A stretch of DNA of 64,000 bases from JBNJGB01 sp051747385 (lineage in GTDB: Bacteria; Myxococcota_A; UBA9042; PHBI01; JACKFB01): positions 48,365 through 112,364 of the forward strand of contig JBNJGB010000022.1 in NCBI GenBank assembly GCA_051747385.1, in the 5' to 3' direction. A program made the position numbers and the translations under genes. Below the pieces are notes generated by a model. It saw only the letters and a program-made list of their open reading frames with translations, had not been told where the DNA came from and searched no databases. This document shows, one piece after another, positions 33,101-41,412 of this stretch (its first letter is position 1; every line of letters begins with the position of its first letter).

Positions 33101-36100
33101 TACGACGAGCTCCGGGACGACAACAGCTTCGCCCGGGTCCGGCACGTCTATTACATGGGCTACGACCCGGTGCAGGACGAGGTCGCCGTCGAGCTCGCCG
33201 ACGGGAGCACGACCGACCAGCTCGACTACGACGCCCGGGTGGCGGACCAGACCATCTCGGACCACCGGCTCACGTCGGCCATGGATCGGCACCACCGGAA
33301 CGCCCGCTGGCTGACCGGAGAGCGTCCGGATCAGCCGGACCGGGCCCGCGGCGCGCTGCTCATCGACACGTCCAAGGACGACCGCAGCGACCACCGGGTC
33401 CAGCTCCTGACCGTCCCCCAGGCGGCGCCCCTCGCCAGCACGGCCTCCGTCCCGGGGCTCGGCGTGGCGGACGACGTCATCCTCCTGGACGCCCACCACG
33501 AGGAGAAGGCCGCCTTCCCCAAGCCCGTCCTGACCGAGCGGGCGCTGATCAAGCGCGAGGACCAGCTCTGGGAGGTGGAGCAGGACGGCCCCGACGGGCC
33601 GGCGCAGTTCCACGCGGCCTGCGGCCCCGACGCCGCACCGGGCGACGTCTGCGCCCCCGGCGACGACCAGACCGAGATCGCCCTGGTGCACACCCCGGCG
33701 GGCTACGACCCCAACTGCTGGGACGCGAACTTCAACGCGGTGAAGGACGCCGACGAGGATCGGAACGGCGACGGCGTCTGGGACGTGTCGGACTGCAACC
33801 CCTCCGAGCTGGACCTCTACGTCTCCTACGACGCCGAACGGTACACCCCCGTCCTGGACCTGCTGCCCCGCTGCACGGCGGACCGGGACTGCGACGGCGG
33901 CCGGGTGTGCGTGGACGAGCGCTGCGAGGTGGCCGACGACGTCCCCGCCTCCTGCCAGTCGAGCGACGACTGCCCGGACGGCACCCTGTGCACCGACGGG
34001 GAGTGCAAGGCCGTCGCACCCACGGTGCTGACCTGCTCGGTCGCCGCGGACTGCTTCCCGGGCACGGGCCAGATCTGCCGGGGGGGGCAGTGCGTGGTGC
34101 CCGGCGAGGACCCCCGGGTCTGCCTCGAGGACTCGGACTGCGCCGGGGAGTGGATCTGCTCCCAGGGCCGATGCGTGGACCCCGCCGGCGGAAGCTGCGA
34201 CGACTCGAACCCCTGCGACGCCGGCCGGGTCTGCGTCGGCGGAGAGTGCATGCTCGCCGGAGCCATGAAGTGCGGCGGCGGGACGAACGACGGGACCGGC
34301 GCCGAGGTCACCTGCGGACCGGCGGAGCGCTGCGAGGCCGGCGCGTGCAAGGTGCTCGGACGGCGGACCGACGCGGGCCTCACGAATCTCGCCAACTGCG
34401 TCCTCCACGAGGACTGCGACGGCGGGCAGCGGTGCGTCGACGGGGCCTGCGTCGCCATGACCGGCGAGGCCACGTGCACCAGCGACGACGACTGTGACGG
34501 CGGCACCCTCTGCGACCGGGAGGTGGACCTCTGCCGCCCGGCCGTCGGGGCGGTCCTGGGCGCGGCGTCGGACGGCGCCTGCGAGCTGGATCGGGACTGC
34601 GACGGCGGCCAGATCTGCGACGTGGCGTCGGGCACCTGCAAGGCCGCGGCGGGCGCGGAGATCCTCAGCGAGCCCGGCCAGGTGATCACGGACATGTTCG
34701 GAAAGAAGATGGAGCTGAGCACGCGCTTCGCGGACGTGGGCGGCGTGGCGACCGCCATGGTCCGCGTGGAGGTCACGAGCCCCCAGAGCGCCGCGCCCGT
34801 GCCGGCGGGCGAGATCGTGCGCATCCGCTTCGAGGAGCGCGCCTCGTCCTCGAGCGCCTTCACGCCGCAGGTCTTCAGGGTGCGCAAGAACGTGGACGTG
34901 GCGGTGAAGGACCTCACCTCCACCGCCCTGCCCGAGATCGTGGACCCGGCGGGCACGTTCGAGCAGGTGCGCGACGGGGCGTTCTCTCCGGACGGCGACC
35001 GCCTCCTGCTGGGCGCCATCAGCAACGCGCGGCCCATCCTCCTGCGGACCGCGGGCCTCACCACGGCCCTGGACGCGCAGCGGATCACCGTGTCCCCCGT
35101 CGGCGTGAAGGGCATGGACTGGGTCCGGCAGCAGCGCCTGTATCCCTGCAACTGGGCGGGCGGCTACCTGCACCTCCAGTCGAAGGCGATCCTCTACGGC
35201 TTCCGCGGCGGCCTCGACGACATGAAGGTCTACTCCGGGCTGCGGGATCCGGACGCCATCCGCTCCGAGGCGGAGCGCGGCTTCGAGTTCCTGGAGCAGA
35301 ACGGCCTGGCGGGCCAGGTGGAGTCGAAGCTCCCCACCTGCGGCAACTCCCACGCGGAGTGTCCGGCCTTCCACCTGTGCATCGACTCCGAGTGCAAGAT
35401 GGTGCCGTGCGACCCGGAGGACCCCTGGTCCTGCGCGGAGACCGGCGGCCGCTGCACCCTGAGGCCCCAGTCCGTCGAGCAGGAGAACACCAACGAGGAG
35501 GGCAGCCAGGAGTCCTGGGACTGGGTCTGCGCGGCGGACTGCACCACGGACAACCAGTGCTTCAGCCAGGCGTGCCTGAACGGCCCGTGCCGCTTCTGCG
35601 ACCAAGCGACCCTGACGTGCGTGGAGTGCCGGGAGACCGTGCAGAAGCTCGGCGCCATCGAGATCGCCGGCATCGAGGGCTGCCCGGACCGGCGGAGCTT
35701 CGCCTGCGAGGCGGGCGCCTGCGTCACGGACTGCTACAGCTTCGAGGACGGCGAGAGCGTCTACCTCTGCGACCCGACGACCGAGTACTGCGACCAGGGC
35801 AGGTGCGCGCTGCTCGACTGGGACTGGGGTGACCTGGCCCCGGCCACCTTCGCCGGCCTGGGCCAGATGCGCCGGACCGTCCCGCCGGACGCCTCCAACG
35901 GCTGGCACGGCTACACCCAGGCCGTGGACCAGCGGATCCCCGTCGAGGTCCGGGCCTACGGCGTGGAGGACTGGCTGAAGGCCCCGGAGATGGTCGTCGA
36001 GGTCCGCGGCGGGCCCTTCTACGGCTCCGAGTGGCGGCGCATCGGCAAGATCCGCGTCCACAACCGGACCCGGGTGGAGGCGAACAACTCCCCCTACGAG

Positions 36101-39100
36101 CTGATGTCGCCGAGGCCGTTCAACGACATGCGCCTGCGCCTGGTCACGTCGCCGTACGAAAACGCCACCGGGGCGGCGACCGGCCTGCGCGAGCACGACG
36201 ACGCCTTCTGCGTCGCGGACTACCTGAGCTCGGTCCCCGGGGCCACGAAGGCCGAAGCCGCCTACGCCTGCTCCCACCTCGCCCAGGGCAGCCGCTACAC
36301 GGTGGGCGCCGCGGTGGGCGTCACCACCCACGAGGCCATCGCCGACTGCCGCGAGCGCGGCCACGCCGGGTGTCCCGTGGTGGCCCAGGGCGAGCACGAC
36401 TTCCTGCAGCCGGGGCAGCCGGCGGTGGCCGTGCTCGACGTACGGGTCGACGGCGCCGGGGCCATGAACAACATCACGTCCAACCGGATCTGCAGCTACG
36501 AGGGCGGCATGACCCCGGTGGACGAGGGCGCCCCGAAGAAGATCACCTACGGCCGCTTCGGCGAGGAGATCTCGAACCAGGCCGACGCCATGTGGCAGGA
36601 CTGCGGGCCCAGCCCGGTCCCGGACGACTTCCGCGGGCTTTGGACGGGCGACGGGGAGGCCACCGCGTCCTCGGGGAGCGGGTCGAGCCCGGGTGACGGC
36701 GTCGCCAACCTCCTGACCTACGCCGCCGGGCGCGTCGGGGAGGCCTTCGAGTTCGACGCCCCGTCGGACTACCTGAGCCTGCCGCCGGAGATCGTCGCGG
36801 GCACGGGTAGCTTCACCTTCGAGACCTGGCTCCGCACGGGCGACGTCCGGGGCGGCCTCCTGTCGATCTTCGAGCGCCCGGAGAGCTGCGCCGACTGGAA
36901 GGAGCGCGGCCGCTCCGAGGACGGCGCCTACACCATCTGGCCCGACGTCCGCCCGGTCCGCGTGTACTGCGCGGGCATGGAGGACGCCGGCGAGGAGCCG
37001 CGGGCCTACATCGACCTGGCGCGCACCGACCCGACGGATCCCGGGGCCAACGTCTCCGTGTACCGCGCCGGCGGCGGGTCGCTCGGCACGCCGGTCCGGA
37101 CCCGGTACGACAAGGTGCGCTTCGATCCCGAGAGCATGACCGTCGACATCGCCGACGGGACCTTCGCCGAGGACAACGGCGGGCGCGTCGGTCACGCCTG
37201 CGGCGCCCCGGCCGATCCCGCCGATCCGTCCTCCACGGGCTGCTTCCGCCTCGACGGCGGGCTGCGGCACCTGTGGCGCGGCGAGTACGACACCGAGGAC
37301 GCCGTGGCCGGCGAGGAGACCCCGTCCCGCGGCGTGGAGTTCGAGACAGGCCGCATCGGACAGGCGCTGTCCTTCGGCCCCGCCGGCGGCCGCATCGTGA
37401 GCGACGCGGGGCTGCCGGTGGCCACGGACAGGCTCACGGTGGAGGGCTGGATCCGCACCTCCTCGTCGGCGCCCATGGTCATCGCCCGGCAGGGGACCCA
37501 CCTGCAGGAGGGCGCCTGGGAGCTGTCCATGGACGAGGGCATGCTCCTGTTCACGGTCTACGGCGCCCTGGACGCGGACGGCGGGCAGGCGGTGCTCCGG
37601 AGCCCGGACGCGCTCGGGAACCTGGACGACGACACGTGGCACCACGTGGCGGTGACCCTCGAGGCGTCCTCCGACGATCCGTTCCTGCAGATGTACGTGG
37701 ACGGCGCGCTGGTGCTCGAGCAGCCGGACCTCGCGGATCCCGAGGACGGGTTCTGGTCGCTCCCGCCCCTCGCGGCGGAGGCGCCCGTCGTCGTCGGCCA
37801 GGGCCGACACGGCGCGCGGGCCTTCCACGGGGCCATCGACGATCTCGGGATCTGGTCGACGAATCTCTCGGAGCCGTCCATCGGCCGCATGTTCGAGCTC
37901 GGCGCCTTCGCCTCCGACGAGGCCGGCGCCGGCTACGGCAAGTGCCTCCCGGAGGAGGCCGACGACCTCGACCCGTGCACCGAGGACGACTTCGTGACGA
38001 CGCTGCCGTTCGGCGTCGCCTACGCCTGCGAGGCCCGCGGCGCAGTCGCCGAGGCCCGCATCGACCTGCGCGGCACGCCCTTCGCCGTGGCGGGCACGTC
38101 CGACGAGGTCTTCGCGAGCTCCGGACAGATCCCCGTGGGCGACGCGCGGATCCGGGACGACGGCCAGGTAGTCGAGCTGATCGGCGGCGGAAGCTGCGGC
38201 GGCGTGGGCCCGGACGGCTGGAGCGACGACCCCACCGCGACGCCTCCCGAGACGGCCTGGGTGCTGCCGGTCCGCGTGCGCGGCGACGTGGCCGTGACAC
38301 CCGACGACTGCGACGCGGACTGCCTGTCGCGCACGGCCGACGAGGCCCTCGCCGTGGACCTGACGCCGGACGGCCTCGAGGTCCGCGTGGCGGACCGCGT
38401 CCACGTCGCGTCGCGCCCCGAGGCCCGCCTGCACGACTTCCGCTGGCACCACGTGGCGGTGGTGCGCTCCGACGACGCGCTGGACGTCTGGGTCGACGGG
38501 GAGTCGTGGCTGTCCACGAAGGACGTCCCCTACCTGTCCGAGGACGACCTGGACGGCCTGGACCGCCTGCTGGTGGGCCAGGACACGGCCTGCGCGTTCG
38601 CGCCGGACGCGTGCGACGACCGCGGCCGCTCCCTGTCCGGGCGCCTGGACGAGATCGCCCTGTACGACCGGGCCCTGTCCATGGAGGAGATCCGAACCAT
38701 CGTGGACGCCGGTCCGCGCGGCCGCCCGGTCGAGGGCCGTCCGGGCCCCGAGTGCCCGGACGCGGACGCCGGCCTCGTGGAGTTCGACCGGGACACCTAC
38801 GGCTACGCGCTGCTGAACTGCAACTACTACGACTCGGACCCGACGGGGGCGTCGGCCTCCGTCGACTTCCAGAACATCGTCATCACGAAGGAGTGGCCCG
38901 CGAAGAGCGGCGCCATCGTCCACGACGACGGCGACACCTGCCTCGTCGAGGTGAACCCGGCCCTGAACGTCCCCTGCCACGCCTGGACCGGCGCCGACGT
39001 CACCCTCGATCCGCACAACGACGCCATCCCCCTGGGCTCCTACGTGCCCTTCCAGTCCCTGGAGGTGAGCCTCCCGCGGAGCTTCGGCCACGACGGCGGG

Positions 39101-41407
39101 TTCGAGTCCCTCCCCCAGACCGCCTACGACCTGGATCTGCAGGTCACCGGCCTGGGAGGAAGCGGGCAGGCCGTCGGCCTCGACTGGCAGCCCCGGGCCA
39201 CGTCCGGGGTCGTGGCCTTCGGCGGCGGCTCCCTGCACCTGGCCGACCTGATGACCGGGCGTGACTTCGACGTGCGGGTGACGCAGCAGCCCGAGGGCTT
39301 CCGCTGCGGCTTCCTGGACGTCCCCGACTCGGAGGCCACCTGCGGCACCTGCGTGTCGGGCACCATGGAGGACACGGAGCGTCTCCTGACCCTCGACTGC
39401 GCCCCGCTCCGGAACGTGGCCGTGTCCCTGACCTTCTTCGACGAGGAGGGCGAGGCCGTGTCCGATCCGGCGCTGCCCGGCGACGTGGTCGTGGAGGGGA
39501 CGGTCGTCTCCGGCGGCGCGGAGCTCCAGGGCCAGCGCGTGCACTTCGGCCCGGACGGCCAGCCCGTGGCGTCCGCGTCCTCGTTCGACCTGGACCGCCT
39601 GGAGCCCGTGGACGGCCAGGACGTGGAGATGGAGGTCGTCGCGAGCCCGCCCGGCTGGTCCTGCGCCGCCACCCCGGCGAGCCACCCGGCCATCTCCGGC
39701 GACGTGTCCTTCGTGGTCCGATGCGAGGCGACGGATCGCCATCCGGTGCGCGTCGAGGTGGTCGACCTCGCCTCCACCGGCGATCTTTTCAGCTGCGACG
39801 GCACCGCCTCCACGGGCCTCGCGCTGCGCGCTCGCGGCGCCGGCGAGGAGGCCACGGCCTGCGTGGACCGGGACGGCGTGGTCGAGCTGGCGGACGTGTC
39901 CCTGCTCGCCGGCGAGAGCTGGGAGCTCGCCATCACCCGGCAGCCCATCGGAGCCCCGCCGCGCGTCTGCGGCCTCGTCGAGGGCGAGACGGGCGTGATG
40001 CCGGCCGGCGGTCTCACGGAGGCCGACCGCCCGCGCGTCGTGTGCACGGAGCCGACGAACGTAATCGCCGGCGAGGTCGTGAACCTGAGGGGCCCCATCG
40101 AGCTTGCGCTCGTGACCGTGGGGACCGGCGCGGACGGGCAGGATCAGTCCGTGGCCTCGCTCGCCCTCGAGCCGGAGGGCGTGGAGTTCAGCCCGCCGCC
40201 CATCCCGTTCTCCTTCCAGAACAGCCCGCTGGCCGACGGCGTGACCTTCCGCGTGGTCGTGGCGGAGGCCCCCGAGGATCAGACCTGCGAGGTGATCCCC
40301 GTCGAGTTCACGACGCCCATGCCCGACGGCGCGCCCGTCGTGGTGAACTGCCAGGACGTGCCCGAGGAGACCTACTCCGTGGGCGGCACGGTGGACAACC
40401 TCACCGGCGAAGGCCTGCGGCTGGGGATCGCCTCCGGCGCCCAGAGCATCGACGTGCAGGCCGGCGCCTCTTCGTTTGCGTTCACGCTGCCGATGCAGGA
40501 CCTGAGCGAGTACGAGGTCTACGTCGACCGCCAGCCCGACGGACAGTTCTGCGAGGTCGCCCACGGCACCGGGACCGTCCAGGGCGCCGACGTCACGGAC
40601 GTCCAGGTCACCTGCGAGAACCTGGTCACCGTGCGCGTGACGGCCCAGACGCCGGCCGGATACGGCCACGCGCACGTCCGGGCCTTCCTCGTCCGCACCG
40701 GACCCGGCGCCCACCTCGCCGGGCGGGTCGAGGGCGTCCAGGCCGGCGGCGGCACGGTCGTCTTCGACATGGAGGGCGAGGCCCCGGTGGAGGGCCCGGC
40801 CAACGTCACCCAGGGCGGCGGCGGTTTCCCGCCCATCGAGGCCGGCAGCTACAGCCTCTTCGTCACGCTCAGCACGGCCGAGGACGACGTGACCGGAGAG
40901 CCGGCCTTCGTGCCCGGCGCCTCCTTCGGCGTGATGCGGAACTTCACCATCTCCTCGCCGCTGCCCGCCGTGAAGGAGATCGGTCTGTCGGCCAGCGAGT
41001 TCGGCCTGACGACCGGCGGTCAGGTGACCTCCGTGGCGCCGGGCGCCGTCGAGAAGGACGACGTGCTCGACTGCGTCTGGAGCCCGGCCAGCGCGTCGGC
41101 GCCGGTACCGCCCTTCGGGGACGACGCCCCGATCTTCGGGTCCAGCCGTTGGCGCTGCGACTCGTCGGACGGCTGCCCCCTCACGCCGGCCACCACGACC
41201 GTCCACGACCCCCTGCCGCCGGACGCGTCCCTCGACGTGACCTGCTGGGTCGACGCCGCCACGGACGCGGACAGCGGGTCCGCGGAGCCGGCCCTGAGCC
41301 ACGGCGACTTCTACGGCCACCTGGGCAGCGTCTCGACAGGCAGCCTTCCGATCTTCCAGGTGACGGTCCCACTCGCTACGTATCCCCTTACGGATCCCCA
41401 GGAGTGA
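30152..41407 (+). CDS. Giant secreted protein with cysteine-rich, cohesin-like, LamG-like, PD40 and beta-sandwich repeats
   Basis: The protein has 3751 residues with a signal peptide ending near SSHA (about residue 29). In order: cysteine-rich repeats (about 40-460, including CDTVSGYC and DDDC motifs), a cohesin-like domain (about 470-600), a LamG-like jelly roll (about 684-870, with TWHHVGFSLD), a TolB/PD40 propeller piece (about 880-990, FSSNASGDYEIWIADGDGSN), more cysteine-rich DxDCDGG repeats (about 1235-1500), three more LamG-like domains (about 2190-2330, 2360-2580, 2620-2860; WHHVAV motifs), and immunoglobulin-like repeats (about 2980-3490) each closing with QP-x-G-x-x-C-x-V and VTC. 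The GTG at 30152 has GGAGG 6 nt upstream. It probably acts at the cell surface as an adhesin or scaffold. No membrane anchor was seen at the C-terminus. Confidence 0.85.
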   Translation: MRSRAPRLLAIRGTAAILGLVALSGSSHARPLELHELERMEQYLLCAYDTCAGACEDVREAPSQASYQQFVECEECLDDEGCGHAPRLWEKDGSPPVTMADHELAVLEQLEPDAVCYADDDETIVRPMALCPGQLCEARMAACLANPEEACQAVAAEIDCRDEEFGETCWYETVPRQGCPRFLCEATPEVLADLDAQRLCADDDADGTPAWAEDQLAGGGAPTPCTPGQADACPTDQVCAEAESGAFVCQDMLCDAANPCGFFQSCARDPGTGLTTCETRGACEPQGQNGGSGGGDEVIGEICDPAAGACVECLHHGQCANGERCASGTCVQAASCTNSLDCAGSGQVCDTVSGYCVGCVGDAECAGGEVCSVDGTCVTACSSDLQCTGAGLLCDTDDGHCVQCTSDDDCAFDEACVRGTCRPTSCSDGTFCHQVPDDGSDDPAADCPDLDCHGTAASSSSDCTAFHLEKVAEDDTEVLVHVYYDFTPVPARVMDLHLEYDDTQLTLEDARPLAPLELEGKELASTHMSDGTLVLSVYDDEATHPIPNGPIIELVFRRTGVCPTEISFTDRPELRQASVAPLQGSDGIQDQLADDALWGPPVVLCARDEVTPRLRLWYGFETQEEPLAYSTAQSADELCEKTPECALETDDEVRARYRSRLADLQAGDVLADESIQGVARNGAYFDGSSDHMRMPVHYAEPLTASAQSFSMSTWFYTEGNSDDELATTPQVLYSHNAYDERTAFGLMSLETGDGASGLALYYGDLLDPRLSGEAVLQDGQPLPEDGCATFDPLDDAPAFWVAQDVPLRTWHHVGFSLDADFDGGGDGSNDAKIELYWDGEYAGCVVVPQPPDAVACPQLTAGTDVKLHEEGDVLGGRTPEFVYLAVNRSNLYRIERMDPGGLQSTTVIGDKQYSYQDPDYSPILDKLVFSSNASGDYEIWIADGDGSNRRQLTVGFGDADRGITARRPRWAPDGSGIVFDSNVYDELRDDNSFARVRHVYYMGYDPVQDEVAVELADGSTTDQLDYDARVADQTISDHRLTSAMDRHHRNARWLTGERPDQPDRARGALLIDTSKDDRSDHRVQLLTVPQAAPLASTASVPGLGVADDVILLDAHHEEKAAFPKPVLTERALIKREDQLWEVEQDGPDGPAQFHAACGPDAAPGDVCAPGDDQTEIALVHTPAGYDPNCWDANFNAVKDADEDRNGDGVWDVSDCNPSELDLYVSYDAERYTPVLDLLPRCTADRDCDGGRVCVDERCEVADDVPASCQSSDDCPDGTLCTDGECKAVAPTVLTCSVAADCFPGTGQICRGGQCVVPGEDPRVCLEDSDCAGEWICSQGRCVDPAGGSCDDSNPCDAGRVCVGGECMLAGAMKCGGGTNDGTGAEVTCGPAERCEAGACKVLGRRTDAGLTNLANCVLHEDCDGGQRCVDGACVAMTGEATCTSDDDCDGGTLCDREVDLCRPAVGAVLGAASDGACELDRDCDGGQICDVASGTCKAAAGAEILSEPGQVITDMFGKKMELSTRFADVGGVATAMVRVEVTSPQSAAPVPAGEIVRIRFEERASSSSAFTPQVFRVRKNVDVAVKDLTSTALPEIVDPAGTFEQVRDGAFSPDGDRLLLGAISNARPILLRTAGLTTALDAQRITVSPVGVKGMDWVRQQRLYPCNWAGGYLHLQSKAILYGFRGGLDDMKVYSGLRDPDAIRSEAERGFEFLEQNGLAGQVESKLPTCGNSHAECPAFHLCIDSECKMVPCDPEDPWSCAETGGRCTLRPQSVEQENTNEEGSQESWDWVCAADCTTDNQCFSQACLNGPCRFCDQATLTCVECRETVQKLGAIEIAGIEGCPDRRSFACEAGACVTDCYSFEDGESVYLCDPTTEYCDQGRCALLDWDWGDLAPATFAGLGQMRRTVPPDASNGWHGYTQAVDQRIPVEVRAYGVEDWLKAPEMVVEVRGGPFYGSEWRRIGKIRVHNRTRVEANNSPYELMSPRPFNDMRLRLVTSPYENATGAATGLREHDDAFCVADYLSSVPGATKAEAAYACSHLAQGSRYTVGAAVGVTTHEAIADCRERGHAGCPVVAQGEHDFLQPGQPAVAVLDVRVDGAGAMNNITSNRICSYEGGMTPVDEGAPKKITYGRFGEEISNQADAMWQDCGPSPVPDDFRGLWTGDGEATASSGSGSSPGDGVANLLTYAAGRVGEAFEFDAPSDYLSLPPEIVAGTGSFTFETWLRTGDVRGGLLSIFERPESCADWKERGRSEDGAYTIWPDVRPVRVYCAGMEDAGEEPRAYIDLARTDPTDPGANVSVYRAGGGSLGTPVRTRYDKVRFDPESMTVDIADGTFAEDNGGRVGHACGAPADPADPSSTGCFRLDGGLRHLWRGEYDTEDAVAGEETPSRGVEFETGRIGQALSFGPAGGRIVSDAGLPVATDRLTVEGWIRTSSSAPMVIARQGTHLQEGAWELSMDEGMLLFTVYGALDADGGQAVLRSPDALGNLDDDTWHHVAVTLEASSDDPFLQMYVDGALVLEQPDLADPEDGFWSLPPLAAEAPVVVGQGRHGARAFHGAIDDLGIWSTNLSEPSIGRMFELGAFASDEAGAGYGKCLPEEADDLDPCTEDDFVTTLPFGVAYACEARGAVAEARIDLRGTPFAVAGTSDEVFASSGQIPVGDARIRDDGQVVELIGGGSCGGVGPDGWSDDPTATPPETAWVLPVRVRGDVAVTPDDCDADCLSRTADEALAVDLTPDGLEVRVADRVHVASRPEARLHDFRWHHVAVVRSDDALDVWVDGESWLSTKDVPYLSEDDLDGLDRLLVGQDTACAFAPDACDDRGRSLSGRLDEIALYDRALSMEEIRTIVDAGPRGRPVEGRPGPECPDADAGLVEFDRDTYGYALLNCNYYDSDPTGASASVDFQNIVITKEWPAKSGAIVHDDGDTCLVEVNPALNVPCHAWTGADVTLDPHNDAIPLGSYVPFQSLEVSLPRSFGHDGGFESLPQTAYDLDLQVTGLGGSGQAVGLDWQPRATSGVVAFGGGSLHLADLMTGRDFDVRVTQQPEGFRCGFLDVPDSEATCGTCVSGTMEDTERLLTLDCAPLRNVAVSLTFFDEEGEAVSDPALPGDVVVEGTVVSGGAELQGQRVHFGPDGQPVASASSFDLDRLEPVDGQDVEMEVVASPPGWSCAATPASHPAISGDVSFVVRCEATDRHPVRVEVVDLASTGDLFSCDGTASTGLALRARGAGEEATACVDRDGVVELADVSLLAGESWELAITRQPIGAPPRVCGLVEGETGVMPAGGLTEADRPRVVCTEPTNVIAGEVVNLRGPIELALVTVGTGADGQDQSVASLALEPEGVEFSPPPIPFSFQNSPLADGVTFRVVVAEAPEDQTCEVIPVEFTTPMPDGAPVVVNCQDVPEETYSVGGTVDNLTGEGLRLGIASGAQSIDVQAGASSFAFTLPMQDLSEYEVYVDRQPDGQFCEVAHGTGTVQGADVTDVQVTCENLVTVRVTAQTPAGYGHAHVRAFLVRTGPGAHLAGRVEGVQAGGGTVVFDMEGEAPVEGPANVTQGGGGFPPIEAGSYSLFVTLSTAEDDVTGEPAFVPGASFGVMRNFTISSPLPAVKEIGLSASEFGLTTGGQVTSVAPGAVEKDDVLDCVWSPASASAPVPPFGDDAPIFGSSRWRCDSSDGCPLTPATTTVHDPLPPDASLDVTCWVDAATDADSGSAEPALSHGDFYGHLGSVSTGSLPIFQVTVPLATYPLTDPQE

Positions 41408-41412
41408 ACGCC

